The position numbers and the translations under genes are program-made. From the NCBI RefSeq assembly GCF_950295315.1, contig NC_080171.1:116617064-116681063 (forward strand): a stretch of DNA of 64,000 nt, given 5' to 3'. The DNA comes from Erinaceus europaeus. Taxonomy: Eukaryota; Chordata; Mammalia; Eulipotyphla; Erinaceidae. This document shows, in pieces, positions 11,095-21,988 of this stretch; position 1 is the stretch's first letter; the number at the start of each line of letters is the position of its first letter. The notes beneath the pieces are model-generated. The model worked only from the letters and a program-made list of their open reading frames with translations, had not been told where the DNA came from and made no database searches.

Positions 11095-11290
11095 ATTATT
11101 TATTTATTCATTTATTTTTATTGTTACCAGGGTTACTGCTGGGGCTTGATACCAGCACTATGAATCCACCTCTCTCAGCATCTCTCTCTCTCTCTCTTTC
11201 TCAATTTTACTAGATAGGACAGACAGAAATTGAGAGGGAAGGGGGGAGATAAAGGAGAAAGACCTACAAGACTGCTTCACTGGTTCTTGA
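11095..11290 (-). mobile_element. SINE with extended module, truncated head
   Basis: TTACCAGGGTTACTGCTGGGGC module, then TAGATAGGACAGACAGAAATTG. Confidence 0.75.
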
Positions 11291-11394
11291 GTACTGGCCT
11301 GGAGGCCACTTTGTTACTACTGCTCAAGCTGTTGGGGGCTTTTCTCCCTAAAGAGACAGAATAGTTGTGCTCAAGGAACTGGGCTTGGAGGATT

Positions 11395-11560
11395 GTAACT
11401 CATGACTTGAGCTTGAGTAGTGCTCTGCTCTGCTATGTCCATGACCCAGGCTCAGCTTCCACCATGTAGAGCAAAACTCTGGTGTTGTGTCTTCTTTCCT
11501 CTCTCTCCTGCCTCTGTCTCGCTCTATCTGATAATGTCAGCCCAGAGCAGTGAAGTCCCA
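11395..11560 (+). mobile_element. Old SINE, uncertain type
   Basis: CCATGACCCAGGCTCAGCTTCC followed by a CT-rich tail; resembles 42.54 kb. Confidence 0.45.
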
Positions 11561-11841
11561 GACATGACCAATGCAAACATACACCTTCACGACTTGCCAC
11601 CATCAACGATTTCTTGGACCAGCATCTCGCTTGTAGATATGGTGAGCCTCTGGTCTCTCTGCTGTCAGGTGGCTTTCTCATTCCAAAGCCAGCTGTCTGC
11701 CCTACTCAGCCACGTCTGTCTCCACCCTGCCTTGGGAAAAACCCCTGCCATGTGGTGGTGAGGATGGTGACCTCAATGGCCTGGCCTTCATGGGTCCCAT
11801 GCTCCTGGATAAACCCCATCCTTGAAGTATTTAACAATGAC

Positions 11842-12105
11842 TTTAGGGACCAGGTGGTGACACACCTGCCTAAGCACAGGTAGTACTAAGCGCGAGGATC
11901 CAGGTTTGAGTCCCTGCTCCCTAACTGCAGGTGGTCATTTCACAAGTGATGAAGCAGCTCCACAGATGTCTCTCTCTCTCTTTCTCCCTCTCCTCTCACT
12001 CTCTCTGTTCTAGTCAACAAAATGGAAAAAATGGCTGCCAGAAGCAGTGGATTCTTAGTGCTGGCACCATGCCCCAGTGATAACCTTGGAGGTAAAGACA
12101 AAGTT
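11842..12105 (+). mobile_element. Type B SINE with extended 3' module
   Basis: GGGACCAGGTGGTGACACACC head to GTGATAACCTTGGAGGTAAAG. Confidence 0.82.
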
Positions 12106-12309
12106 TATTCTCTGTGAATACCAACCCAGTAGTTACTTTATATGGTTCCAGCTAGGTTCAGTCCAGCTGCCCCAACTATGGGTGATTTAAATCCTTCTTT
12201 TCTTTAGGATACGGTTTTGTTATTGTTTTCTTTCTCTTTTTCTTTCTTCCCCCCCCTTTTTTTTTTTACTATTATGGCTCCCCGTGAGATTTACCTTTGT
12301 TTAATGTGA

Positions 12310-12490
12310 ACGGGGAATCCAGTGAAGCCGCCACAGGTGTCTCTGTGTCTCTCTTCTCTCTCCCTTCCCTGTAAATTTCTCTATCTATCTATCTATCTAC
12401 CCAAAAGAAAAGGGGGGGTGGCTGCCAGTGGGTTCATCATGCAAGTGCCAAGTCCCAGTGATCATCCTAATAGCAAATAAAGAAAAGAAA
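12310..12490 (+). mobile_element. SINE 3' half with extended module
   Basis: GTGAAGCCGCCACAGGTGTC, a (CTAT)n stretch near 12381-12399 and CCCAGTGATCATCCTAATAGC module. Confidence 0.7.
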
Positions 12491-12789
12491 AAAAAAAAGA
12501 ACCAACTTCATTTTATACTTCTGCTATTCAACACTATATTTCCTTTGAAGCCATCCTGTCTGGCGTAATTTTTTACAGCGGATTTAAATACAAATAAAAT
12601 CCAGTGTGTCAAAAAATTAAATTAAATTAAAAAGTTGATATTATACCTACCCAAAAGCTGTAACATGCATCCCTCGCTCTCTCTCTTTGTACTCCAGTAT
12701 ATATGTTCTCACTTGTCTTAAATAAAGTTTAAAATTCTTGAGGAAAAAAAAAAAAACAACTACATAAGGACCTGGAAATAACTGGCCCA

Positions 12790-13010
12790 GCAGAACACAG
12801 ATTTTACCATGTTTGAGGATCTGGATTTGAGCTATGGTACCCAAGGGACACCACATTCAGGGCAAGTTTCCCACGCTGTGAAGCAGTACTGAGGTGTCTC
12901 ACTTTCTCTGTCTCTTTCCCTTTCTAGTTCTATCTGTGATTAAAAGTCAAGAAAAAGAAAAAGTCTTCTGGGAGCAGTAAGACCACACAGGCATCAAGTA
13001 CCAGTGGTAG
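12790..13010 (+). mobile_element. Old type B SINE with module
   Basis: GAGGATCTGGATTTGAGC ... AGTACCAGTGGTAG; diverged. Confidence 0.6.
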
Positions 13011-13160
13011 AAGGAAAGAAGAAAGGACAAAGGAAGGAAAGAAAGAAGGTAGGAAGGAAGGAAGGAAGGAAGGGAGGAAGGAAGGAAGGGAGGGAGGGAG
13101 GGGAAGAAGGGAAAGACAAAGGAAGGGAAGAGGAGGGGAGAGGAGTGAGGAAGGAAGATT
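13008..13160. repeat. (GGAA)n-rich purine repeat
   Basis: GGAA/GGGA mixed array grown at a SINE 3' end; frames reading KEGRKGG are compositional. Confidence 0.9.
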
Positions 13161-13825
13161 ACTTAATAAATCAGTTTCATCGTTGGTCAAAGGTTGCCAA
13201 ATCCCACTAGATGGTTAAGTCATTTCAGATATGCATCATTTATTCCAAAGATAAAAATCATCTAGTCTAAGAATAGCCTGTGGGGTAGGGTGAGGGAGTG
13301 GGAGAGTGATTGATCATATTAACTACGGTGCAATTTAGAGAAATGCGAAAATCATCTCAGACACCATCAGCTGTGAGAGGCTTCGCTCCCCAGGCTCTGG
13401 TCCTGCCTGCACCTTCATAAAAGGAACGGGGAAAACCACCTGCCAAGCGCTTGACTCCAACAATAGGTGGCATCACTTTGAAAAGAGAAGGCAGAAGAAT
13501 TCAGATGGATACCTTCACAAAGAGCTGTACAGTTTCCTTTGAAGTCATAATAGCCTCAGCAGAGAGTATTTAAATTATTTTCCTGACTTTACAATGGAGC
13601 TATAAAACAAAAAGACTCCTTTCTGTGTGAGTGTAGAGAGGATCAGACACTAATTGTTCCAAATGCCTGTCAAGAGGAGACACATTCGTGCTCCCTCCCC
13701 TACATTCAGTGACAATAGGAAGAAAAAATACAGCCAAACTTCCAGACTGTTCTGCAATCAGAGGCTGAGTACAGTAAGTGCCTGGCTCGCTGTCTCCGTC
13801 TCCGTCTCTGTTCTAGTCCACTTCA
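13160..13825. other. Unique intergenic sequence
   Basis: About 660 bp, no recognised gene. The frame from 13654 runs into the next SINE and has no homology I recognise. Confidence 0.5.
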
Positions 13826-13827
13826 TT

Positions 13828-14065
13828 TGCCACCAGGGTCAACGCTGGGGCTCTGGGCCTGCACAACTCCACTGCTCCTGGGGCCATGTTTCTATTCTTC
13901 CCTCTAGGGGGTGAGAGACACAGAGAGAGATAGGGAGTGAGAGAAGAAAAGACACCACTCATGAAGCTTTCCTGCTACAAGTGCTCCCTATGAGTGACCC
14001 CGGTTTGAGCCCAGTTCCTCACACATAGTGACATGTGCATCCTATCAGCTGAGCCACCTGCCCCT
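13828..14065 (-). mobile_element. Type B SINE with extended module, old
   Basis: GCCACCAGGGTCAACGCTGGGGC ... GAGCCACCTGCCCC. Confidence 0.7.
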
Positions 14066-14086
14066 TCAACCCATTCCCGTCTTCTT

Positions 14087-14371
14087 CTTTTTAAAAATAT
14101 TTATTTATTTATTCCCTTTTGTTGCCCTTGTTTTTTTTTAATTGTTGTAGTTATTATTGTTGTCGTTATTGTTGGATAGGACAGAGAGAAATGGAGAGAG
14201 GAGGAGAAGACAGAGAGGGGGAGAGAAAGATAGACACCTGCAGACCTGCTTCACCATCTGTGAAGTGACTCCCCTGCAGGTGGGGAGCCGGGGGCTCGAA
14301 CCGGGATCCTTAGACCGGTCCTCGCGCTTTGTGCCACCTGCGCTTAACCTGCTGCACTACTGCCCGACTCC
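14087..14371 (-). mobile_element. Type A SINE
   Basis: Near-consensus copy ending CACTACTGCCCGACTCC; retains many CpGs, so probably young. Confidence 0.92.
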
Positions 14372-14472
14372 TCCTGTGAAGAATTCCCCCTGCAGGTGGG
14401 GACTGGAGGGTTGAACCCCATCCTTGCACACAGTAATGTGTGCACTCTAGTGGGTGCACCACCACCAGGGAC
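14372..14472 (-). mobile_element. SINE 5' half, type B
   Basis: CCTGTGAAGAATTCCCCCTGC to GGGTGCACCACCACCAGGG, abutting the type A copy. Confidence 0.72.
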
Positions 14473-14474
14473 CC

Positions 14475-14875
14475 AGTTTTCCTCATATTTCAAAGGTGTT
14501 GCTTGAGGTGTTGACAGTGGTTAAGAGCACCTGGTAGACCAGTGTTTTGCAGAGAGAAAGCCTTTCTTGTGAACCACCTAGTATCCAATGACTCTATCTT
14601 TGCGGCTCATACATCTCATCCACAAATCACTGATAGTCTGGTCACTCCAATTATGGGGCAGGGTGTATCTTGGGAGAAGCTGGGTGTCTCACTTATGCCT
14701 CTCCCTGCATCCCACATCCCATGCCAGCCAGTTTTGAAGCTGGTAAGAGGAGGGAGGGAGGGAGGGAGGGAGGAAAGACAGCACTCTGCAGACTCTCTCT
14801 GTGGCAACAAGAAGGCAGTTTGTCAGCCGAGGAAACTGGGCCTCTAGAAATAATACTCATTTTAAAACTTAATCC
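14475..14875. other. Unique sequence with a short (GGGA)n run
   Basis: (GGGA)n at about 14749-14774; otherwise unrecognised. Confidence 0.5.
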
Positions 14876-15094
14876 AGGGAGTTGGGCTGTAGCGCAGCAG
14901 GTTAAGCGCAGGTGGTGCAAAGCACAAGGACCGGTGTAAGGATCCCCGTTCGAGCCCCCGGCTCCCCACCTGCAGAGGAGTCGCTTCACAGGCGGTGAAG
15001 CAGGTCTGCAGGTGTCTGTCTTTCTTTCCCCCTCTGTCTTCCCCCTCCTCTCTCCATTTCTCTCTGTCCTATCCAACAATGATGACAACAATAA
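14876..15094 (+). mobile_element. Type A SINE, left arm of an inverted pair
   Basis: GGGAGTTGGGCTGTAGCGCAGC to TATCCAACAATGATGACAACAATAAT. Confidence 0.9.
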
Positions 15095-15208
15095 TGTGAA
15101 GCAACTCCCCTGCAGGTGGAGAGCCGGGTGCTCGAACAGGGTGCTCGAACAGGGATCCTTACCCAGGTCCTTGTGCTTTGCGCCTCATGCACTTAACCCG
15201 CCTGACTC
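15095..15208 (-). mobile_element. Type A SINE 5' half, right arm of an inverted pair
   Basis: GTGAAGCAACTCCCCTGCAGG to GCACTTAACCCGCCTGACTCCC, with a 13-bp duplication GTGCTCGAACAGG (15128-15153). Confidence 0.87.
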
Positions 15209-15234
15209 CCTTCCCCCCGCTTTTTTAAGTTTAT

Positions 15235-15805
15235 TTATGAAATGGAAATACTGACAAGGCCATAGGATAAAAGGGGTACAATTCCATACAGTTTCTACCA
15301 CCACCAGAATTCCATATCCCAGCCCTTACTTTCCTTTTTTTTTTTTTTTTCCTCCAGGGTTATTGCTGGGGCTCAGTGCCTGCACCATGAGTCCACTGCT
15401 CCTGGAGGCCATTTTTCCCCCTTTTGTTGCCCTTGTTGTTTATCATTGTTGTGGTTATTATTGTTGAGAAATCGAGAGAGGAGGGGAAGACAGTGAAGGG
15501 GAGAGAAAGATACACCTGCAGATCTGCTTCACAGCTTGTGAAGCAACCTCTCTGCAGGTGAAGAGCCGGGGGCTTGAACCAGGATCCTTATGCTGGTCCT
15601 TGCATTTCGTGCACTTAACCCGCTGCACTACCACCCAACTCCCGCTTTTCTATTCTTTATCCCTCTGGGAGTATGGACCCGGCAAGATCATTATGGGGTG
15701 CAGAAAGTGGGAGGTCTGAGTTCTGTAATTGCTTCTTCCTCGACATGGACATTGGTAGGTTGATCCATATTCCCAGCCTGCTTTATCTTTCCCTAGTGGG
15801 GCAGG
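15235..15805 (-). mobile_element. LINE-like repeat, 3' end, split by a SINE
   Basis: Inverted: 15235-15330 is the terminus (ACTGACAAGGCCATAGGATA...) and 15646-15805 the preceding part (TATCCCTCTGGGAGTATGGACC...), with a minus-strand A-ext SINE between. Confidence 0.75.
15331..15645 (-). mobile_element. Type A-ext SINE inside the inverted LINE-like repeat
   Basis: T-tract, CTCCAGGGTTATTGCTGGGGC module, head complement CTACCACCCAACTCCC. Confidence 0.9.
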
Positions 15806-16197
15806 GCTCTTAATCATATCTGTAAAATTCCAGTCGTCAGATAAAGTAACCTATTCCCAGGTCCAGAGATTAAAATGTAGGCACCACTGGTGGGCTCTTA
15901 TTCTGACAGCTGCTCTGTGCCAACACCCACTTACCATGTCAACAAGCTCTGCATTTTGCCAAATAGTGTTTCTTCTCCTACATCCCTGCTTGTCTCTTGG
16001 AATGTCAATGCAAGGTTAAATTCCATAAATCACATCATTTGCCATAAACACCTCAGCAGTGCTACGAAACCCAAGGATCCAGTTACTTGATACTCAGCAG
16101 GCCAATTAGCTAAGACACAGGGTGCTGTGGGAAAAGCAGATTTATTTAGATTGCTAGCAATTCTGAGATCATGGTAGGCTCTTGTCTCAAACAAGCA

Positions 16198-16322
16198 AAC
16201 ATCTTTGAGGTGGCACAATGGTTAGAGCATTGGTCATGAAATCATGAGGTTTGGTCTCTGCATCACATGTACCACAGTGATGCTTTGGTCTTCTCGCTTT
16301 CATATTAATCAGTAGGTCTTTT
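16198..16322 (+). mobile_element. Type D SINE
   Basis: GAGGTGGCACAATGGTTAGAGC, GGTTTGGTCTCTGCATC, AGTGATGCTTTGG. Confidence 0.75.
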
Positions 16323-16324
16323 AA

Positions 16325-16500
16325 AAATGTTTGATTTATTTATTTGATAGAGATAGGGAAAGATTGATAGGGAATGGAGAAGATAAAGGGGAGAGAAGCA
16401 GAGAGGCACCTGCAACACTTCATTGCTCCTGAAGCTTTCCCCCTACAGGTGGGGACCTGGGGCTTGAACCCTGGTCCTTGTCAGCTGAGATTGCCCTCAG
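16325..16500 (-). mobile_element. Type B SINE, head truncated
   Basis: TTATTTATTTGATAGAGATAGGG ... GGCTTGAACCCTGGTCCTTG. Confidence 0.8.
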
Positions 16501-16544
16501 ATTCCTGCATATCTATCTTTTAAAACTAATGAACTAGTTAATTT

Positions 16545-16635
16545 ATCTTCTTTTAGTGAGAGACAGACAGAGAGAAAGAGACCAGAGCACAGCTCAGTCT
16601 TTTCACATAGCCGTTATGCTGTCTCCCCAGCTCAG
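16545..16635 (-). mobile_element. Degenerate SINE fragment
   Basis: AGTGAGAGACAGACAGAGAG ... GCCGTTATGCTGTCTCCCCAGC. Confidence 0.55.
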
Positions 16636-16789
16636 ACTGCTCCATGTCTACATTCCAGCCTCAGTGGCAGCCAGTAAAGAACAGAGCTACCCCCATCCAC
16701 CAAAGTTTTTTTTTTTTTTTTTAATCTTTTGATTTTCCTTTCCATACACTTTGCCTTGCATTGTCAACATCTTCTTTCTCCTCCTCTTC

Positions 16790-17140
16790 GTCTTTTTTTT
16801 TTTTTTTTTTTGCCTCCAGGGTTATTGCTGGGGCTGCACTACAGCCCCAACCGCTGCTCCTGGTGGCCATTTTTCCCCATTTTGTTGCCCTTGTTGTTGT
16901 CATTACTGTTATTGTTGCCACTGCTGTCATTGTTGTTGGATAGGACAGAGAAATTGAGATAGGAAGGGAAGACAGAGTAGTGGAGAGGAAGATAGACACC
17001 TGCAGACCTGCTTCACCGCCTGTGAAGTGACTCCCCCTCCCCTGCAGGTGGGGAGCCGGGGCTTGAACCGGGATCCTTAAGCCGGTCCTTGTGCTTGGTG
17101 CCATGTGCACTTAACCCGCTGCACTGTGGCTGACTCCAAC
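16790..17140 (-). mobile_element. Type A-ext SINE
   Basis: T-tract, GCCTCCAGGGTTATTGCTGGG, (TTG/CTG)n, head complement GCTGCACTGTGGCTGACTCC. Confidence 0.9.
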
Positions 17141-17147
17141 CCCCCCA

Positions 17148-17278
17148 TCCTTCTTTTAACCACAGCACTACTCCGTTCTGGTTTATGGTGGTGGTGGTGG
17201 TGCTGTGGAGTTTGAACTTGGAACCATGTAGCCTCAGGCAGGAGAGTCTGTATAACCATTATGCTATCTTCCTGCCCA
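17148..17278 (-). mobile_element. Type C SINE with expanded (GGT)n
   Basis: GGTTTATGGTGGTGGTGGTGG ... ACCATTATGCTATCTTCC. Confidence 0.83.
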
Positions 17279-17279
17279 A

Positions 17280-18350
17280 CTCCCTCACATCTTGTAGATA
17301 TTCAATACTACAGGCTTAACTTCAGTCTGCATTTCCTACTCAGCCTGGATGTTAAGAATTCACCACATTCATTCCAAAGACTTTGTTACTTTAAAGGATT
17401 ACTGCAGTGTAACTATATTTCTTTATTGCGAATAGCCAATATTGCAACAATATAATAAACTGGAACTACCACTGAACTCTGTTTGCTTTCTTCCTACTGG
17501 CAGCTCTCATTTTCTAACTCAGAACAATAAACTTCCTTTCCTCTGTAAAGAAGTGATTTTAAAAAACAAACAAAAACTATTAATTTACCACATACCATGC
17601 CCTTGGTGCTTTCCTTTCCATATGATGTCTCATGTTCCATCTTAGTTCATTAAATATCCTTGTAGAGTTGCAAAAACATGAGAACTGGTTGCAATATTCC
17701 AGGTAAGTTATTGCCCTGAGTTTCAATTCACTTCCTGAAATTCAGACAATGATCTCTGCCCTTCTTTTACAGATATCTTTTGAGGATTGTTTGAAGAAAT
17801 AGTTGTGAAAGTGATGTGGCAAACAGGACTAGAGAGTCACGAAGATTCTGAAAGTGGAGAAACGTTATTAACGTCAACGGGCCACAGAAAGAGCTCTTGC
17901 TCTTGAAGAACTCTGGGCCTTGAACAAAGAACAAAGTTACAGCTTCTACAGGGACTGCAGGCTGAGATCAGAAAGCGCCCTCACAGAGACAGAGACTGCA
18001 AGGCTAAGGGGGTGGGACTTGGACCCCTTGCTGAGGGTCTGGTTCTCTTAGTTACTGTTATCTTTTTCCTGCATAGCTGTGTCTGGGGAAAAGTTAGCCT
18101 CAGGACTTAGAATATGACCTGTCAGGATAAAATATACCAGGGGCAGTGGGGGTGGGTGGGCTTTCTCAAGGTCTCTGTTATCTGGGGCTTCTTCTTTGGC
18201 TAGTTAACTCTTACCTCAACATTTTCCCTTTTCCTTTTCTATTTCAAAAGCTCTTTATAAAAAGTGGAGCACTCTATGGTATACTGTTAGAACATTACAA
18301 ACATTAAGTAAAAAATAAATGAAAGAAAATGCATAATAAAAAGTCATATA
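17280..18350. other. Unique intergenic sequence upstream of the CpG island
   Basis: About 1.07 kb without a SINE, the longest such stretch left of the island. 17.86-18.25 kb (AAAAGTTAGCCTCAGGAC...) has an old LTR-like feel but I could not place it. Confidence 0.4.
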
Positions 18351-18354
18351 TGTA

Positions 18355-18630
18355 TTTACCTCCAGGGTTATCACCTGCACTACAAATCCACTGCTCCTGG
18401 AGGCCATTTTTTCCCCCTCCGTTTTTGTTGCCCTTGTTGTTATTCCTATCCTTGTTGGATAGGACAGAGAGAAATTGAGAAAGGAGTGGAAGACAGAGAG
18501 GGGGACAGAAAGATAGACACCTGCAGACCTGCTTCACCGCCTGCAGGTGGGGTTGGGGGGTTTGAACTAGGATCATTATGCCAGTCCTTGGAGCCATGTG
18601 CGCATAACCCACTGCTCTACTGCCCGGCCC
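18355..18630 (-). mobile_element. Type A-ext SINE, internally shortened
   Basis: CTCCAGGGTTATCACCTGCAC module; GCTCTACTGCCCGGCCC end. Confidence 0.87.
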
Positions 18631-18686
18631 TGTTTGTGCTACCGCCTATCCCCCTCACTCTTTTTAAAAATTCAATTCAATTCAAT

Positions 18687-18803
18687 TTTTACTAAAGCAC
18701 TGCTCAGCTCTGGCTTATGGTGGTGGTGGGGATTGAACCTGGGATTTTGGATCTTCAGGCAAGAGAGTCTCTTGGCATAACCATTATGCTATCTACCCCC
18801 ACC
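18687..18803 (-). mobile_element. Type C SINE
   Basis: CTAAAGCACTGCTCAGCTCTGG ... CCATTATGCTATCTACCCCC; ends about 80 bp before the CpG island. Confidence 0.87.
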
Positions 18804-18884
18804 CTCCTCACGGACTCAGCACATCATTTCTTGGAGTCGCTTTGCCAAGTCCTGGAGAAGATGAAAAGGACAGCGCCTAGAGAC

Positions 18885-19275
18885 GGTCAGAGTGTCATCC
18901 GAAAAACCAGGCGGCCTGCGCCCAGAGCCCGAGGCCCAGAGGTTGCGGATCCGCGGGGCGCCCAGCCCGGGTGTCAGCTCCTGCCCAGGGCTGCGGGAAG
19001 CCCGCCTTTCCCGCCCAGCCGGGCGGCGCCACCAGCTCAGCGCGCCACCGCGGAGCCCCTCCCTGCCCAGCAGCGGGGCGCAGGGACCCCGAATTCAGGG
19101 CCCTGGACCATCGGGTCTTCCCAGACCCCAAGGGCAGCTCCTGCCTGCGCTCTCTCCGTTGTCCGCGGATGTTATTTAAAAGCAGAGATTTCCGACGACA
19201 CACAGCCCTAAGGAGTCGTGCAGGCAGAAAAATCTGGAAGATCTTTAGGGCTGACATAAAGGACCGGAGTCGTGA
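18885..19275. promoter_or_regulatory. CpG island, left half: likely MPPE1 promoter region
   Basis: Dense CpG and high GC (runs such as GCGGATCCGCGGGGCGCC) after 18 kb of CpG-poor repeats. It lies about 9.4 kb upstream of the first MPPE1 coding exon, which begins with a splice acceptor and so needs an upstream non-coding exon. No convincing donor or TATA box could be chosen, so exon 1 is not marked. Open frames here are compositional. Confidence 0.65.
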
Positions 19276-19288
19276 AGGAAGCTGCCAC

Positions 19289-19530
19289 CGGGGCCAGGTG
19301 GTGGCGCACCTGGTTAAGTGTTCACATTACAGTGTGCAAGGACCCAGGTTCAAGACCCCGGCCCCCAGCTGCAGGGGGCAGCTTCGCGAGTGGTGAAGCA
19401 GGGCTGTGAGTGTCTCTGTCTCTCTTCTCTATCTCCCCCCTCTTAATTCCTCTCTGTCTCTCTCTCCCTTTCTGTCTTCCCCCTTTCTCTCAACTCATGT
19501 CTCTATCCAAAATTAAGTAAATGCAATTTT
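19289..19530 (+). mobile_element. Type B SINE splitting the CpG island
   Basis: Full head GGGCCAGGTGGTGGCGCACC, B-box GGTTCAAGACC, CT-rich middle and TCTATCCAAAATTAAGTAAA tail. Well preserved, so insertion is more recent than the island. Confidence 0.88.
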
Positions 19531-19569
19531 TTGAAAAGGCAGATGTCACCAACTGTTATGTTTTGGTCT

Positions 19570-19835
19570 CATTTTGGAGCGCTGGTTTGGAGGTGGGCGT
19601 GGAGTTCCAGTGGTGAGGTCCCCGGAGCCCAGGCGGCTGGCGGGCCGGGGTCTACGCGCGTTCTGAGCACCCTGCCGCACCGAGCCCGCTCCTCCCGGCC
19701 GCTCCGGGTTCCCCGCCCGGCCGAGGCGACAGGGGCGGGCTCCGGGCCTCCCGGAAACAGGAAGCTGCGGGGTGCTGGCGGGGCTCAGAGCCGCACCGAG
19801 GAGCTTCAGCACCCGGGACAGGTTTGGAACTGGGG
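19570..19835. promoter_or_regulatory. CpG island, right half
   Basis: Second CpG-dense block separated from the first by a type B SINE. Contains GGGGCGGGC and CCCGCCC Sp1-like boxes and a possible plus-strand donor CAGTG|GTGAGG at 19612/19613. Either half could hold the transcription start. Confidence 0.55.
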
Positions 19836-20480
19836 GGCCGACCTCCCCCTGAGTTGCTTTGCTACTTGTTCTGCTTTGCGTTGTGCTGAGAGTTGAGGAC
19901 CAGCAAGACTTGACATGTTTTCTTGTTCTTGATCTTGTTATAAGAGTTATAGGTCAATTGCTTTTTCTTGCTACAAACTAAACCTTCTGTACTTTTAGGA
20001 TTGCAAGTTAACCTATGGGGGGCGGAAGCAAAAAAAAAAACAAACTAACCCAACATTTTGGTAATTATTTGCTACTTAAGAGCCATAGATTAAATAGTAG
20101 GAGTCACTCACTGGTATAGGTTTAAAAATAAATGCGTCTTACTTTAAAATGCCATTTAAGATGGGCATTTTTACATTCAAGTAGTTACTGATGACATTGT
20201 GGCAACAAACAATTGGGGGCAATCAGTCTAGTGCATAGTAAACCATTTTTCATGGTATTTTTTTTTTTTTTGGAGGGGGGGACATTTTAGATAATTAGCT
20301 ATAGCTCTGAAGTTTAAAACCAGTCACTGGCTACAATATTCACTAGCTACAATATTCACTAACTACAATATTCACTAGATACAGTATTTTCCCCCCAATT
20401 ATATTCTACAGTTACTGTTCTTATGGTTTGAACACTATAGAAGAATGCTATATGTGCCTTATTTATAGACTATAAAAGAC
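19836..20480. other. Unique sequence after the CpG island
   Basis: AT-rich presumed MPPE1 intron 1. Contains a 16-bp repeat of about four units at 20325-20388. Confidence 0.55.
20325..20388. repeat. 16-bp minisatellite, four units
   Basis: Imperfect units of CACTAGCTACAATATT at 20325, 20341, 20357 and 20373. Confidence 0.85.
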
Positions 20481-20484
20481 TTTT

Positions 20485-20762
20485 TCTTTTTTGGTACCAG
20501 AGTTATCACTGGGGCTCAGTACCAGCACTACAAATCCATCACTCCCGATAGCCTTTTCTTCTCATTTTTATTAGATGAAACATAGAGAAATTGAGGGAGG
20601 ATAGGGAGATAGAGAGAGGGAGAGAAAGACACCTGCAGACCTGCTTGCCTGTGAAGCGCACCCCCCCCCCCCCCCCCGCAGTTGGGAATTGGAGGCCTGA
20701 ACCTGGTCCTTGTGTAATGATCGCACACTCAACCAGGTGCACGACGGCCTGCCTTGCCCCTT
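20485..20762 (-). mobile_element. Type B SINE with extended module
   Basis: TACCAGAGTTATCACTGGGGC, a long C-tract at about 20661-20678 and GTGCACGACGGCCTGCC. Confidence 0.8.
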
Positions 20763-21053
20763 GGTTCTTTCTACTGACTTTACCAACAACCCAGCACTGA
20801 TACTGTTGTCCCATCAACTGCTTAACTTTTTTCACCTTGCAAGAATGAAATTCTGTGTTCATGGAACAATTAATTTTCTCCACCTCTCAGGCCCTGGAAT
20901 CCACCATTCTGTAGACAGTCTATTTTCTTTTTCATGCATTTGACCATGCTGGATATCTCATGGAAGTACATTGGTCATTTTGTGACTGACTTATTTTTAT
21001 TACTGTGATTTTGTGAAGGTTCATCCACACTGAGCATATGCCAGAATTTCTTT

Positions 21054-21412
21054 CTTTTCTTTTTCTTTCTTTCTTTTGCCGCCAGGGTTATTGCTGGGGC
21101 TCGGTGCCTGCCATATGAATCTACTGTTCCTGGAAGCTGTTTTTTCCCCTTTTTTGCCCTTGTTGTTTTATTGTTGTTGTGGTTATTATTGTTATTATTG
21201 ATGTCATTGTTGTTGGATAGGGCAGAGAGAAATGGAGAGAGGAGGGAAAACAGAGGTAGGGAGAGAAAGACAGACATCTGCAGACCTGCTTCACTGCTTG
21301 TGAAGTGACCTCCCTGCAGGTGGGGAACCAGGGGCTCGAACCTTGATCCTAAAGCCTGTCTTTGTGGAGTTGCGTAACGAAGTGTGCTTAACCTGCATTA
21401 CCGCCTGACCCC
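21054..21412 (-). mobile_element. Type A-ext SINE with 13-bp target duplication
   Basis: CCAGAATTTCTTT at 21041-21053 and 21413-21425 flank a full copy. Confidence 0.92.
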
Positions 21413-21642
21413 CCAGAATTTCTTTTTTAGGGGTTGAATAATACTTCATTTTGTATATATATACTGTACAGTGCAATATATATATTATATTTATTCACAT
21501 TTGGGTTGACATTTGGGTTTACGCAATTTGTTATTGTGAATATTGGTGCTGTGAATATTTGTCCAAGTGTGTGAATTTTTGTCCAAGTCCCAACTTTTAA
21601 CTGTTTTTAGCATATATTAATATACTTGGAAGTGAAATTCTG

Positions 21643-21683
21643 ATCTACAGCCATACCACACCGATCTTGTCTGATCTCAGAAA
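21643..21683 (+). pseudogene. Truncated 5S rRNA-derived insert
   Basis: ATCTACAGCCATACCAC followed by CGATCTTGTCTGATCTCAGAA matches the 5' region of vertebrate 5S rRNA, with about ten bases missing between the two blocks. Flanked by a perfect 10-bp direct repeat TGAAATTCTG (21633-21642 and 21684-21693), as expected of retroposition. Confidence 0.65.
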
Positions 21684-21777
21684 TGAAATTCTGCATCAGT
21701 GTTTTTGAGGAGCCAACATACTGTTTTATAGCCACTATTTACATTGTCCTCAGCAATGCACAAACATCGTGATTTCT

Positions 21778-21988
21778 CTTTTTTTAAAACTGTATTTATT
21801 TATTATTGGATAAAGACAGAAATTGAGATGGGAGGGGGACTTTGAGAGGGAAGGAGACAGACACACCCTGCGACCATGCTTCACCACTTGTGAAGCTTCC
21901 TGCCAGCAGGTGGGGTCCAGGGGCTTGAACTCAGGTCCTTTAGCATCATAGTGTGTGTGCTTAACCAGGTGCGCCGCCACCTGGCTCT
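21778..21988 (-). mobile_element. Type B SINE
   Basis: Flanked by TGATTTCTCT on both sides; head complement CCAGGTGCGCCGCCACCTGGC. Confidence 0.9.

Noticed and set aside
13654..13914. 86-codon frame starting MFQMPVKRRH
   Set aside because: Runs into a SINE, no recognised homologue, no promoter or splice support.
18717..19896. Long GC-rich open frames in the CpG island on both strands (up to 164 codons)
   Set aside because: Overlapping frames on both strands, running through SINEs, composition-driven; the region is better explained as a promoter island.
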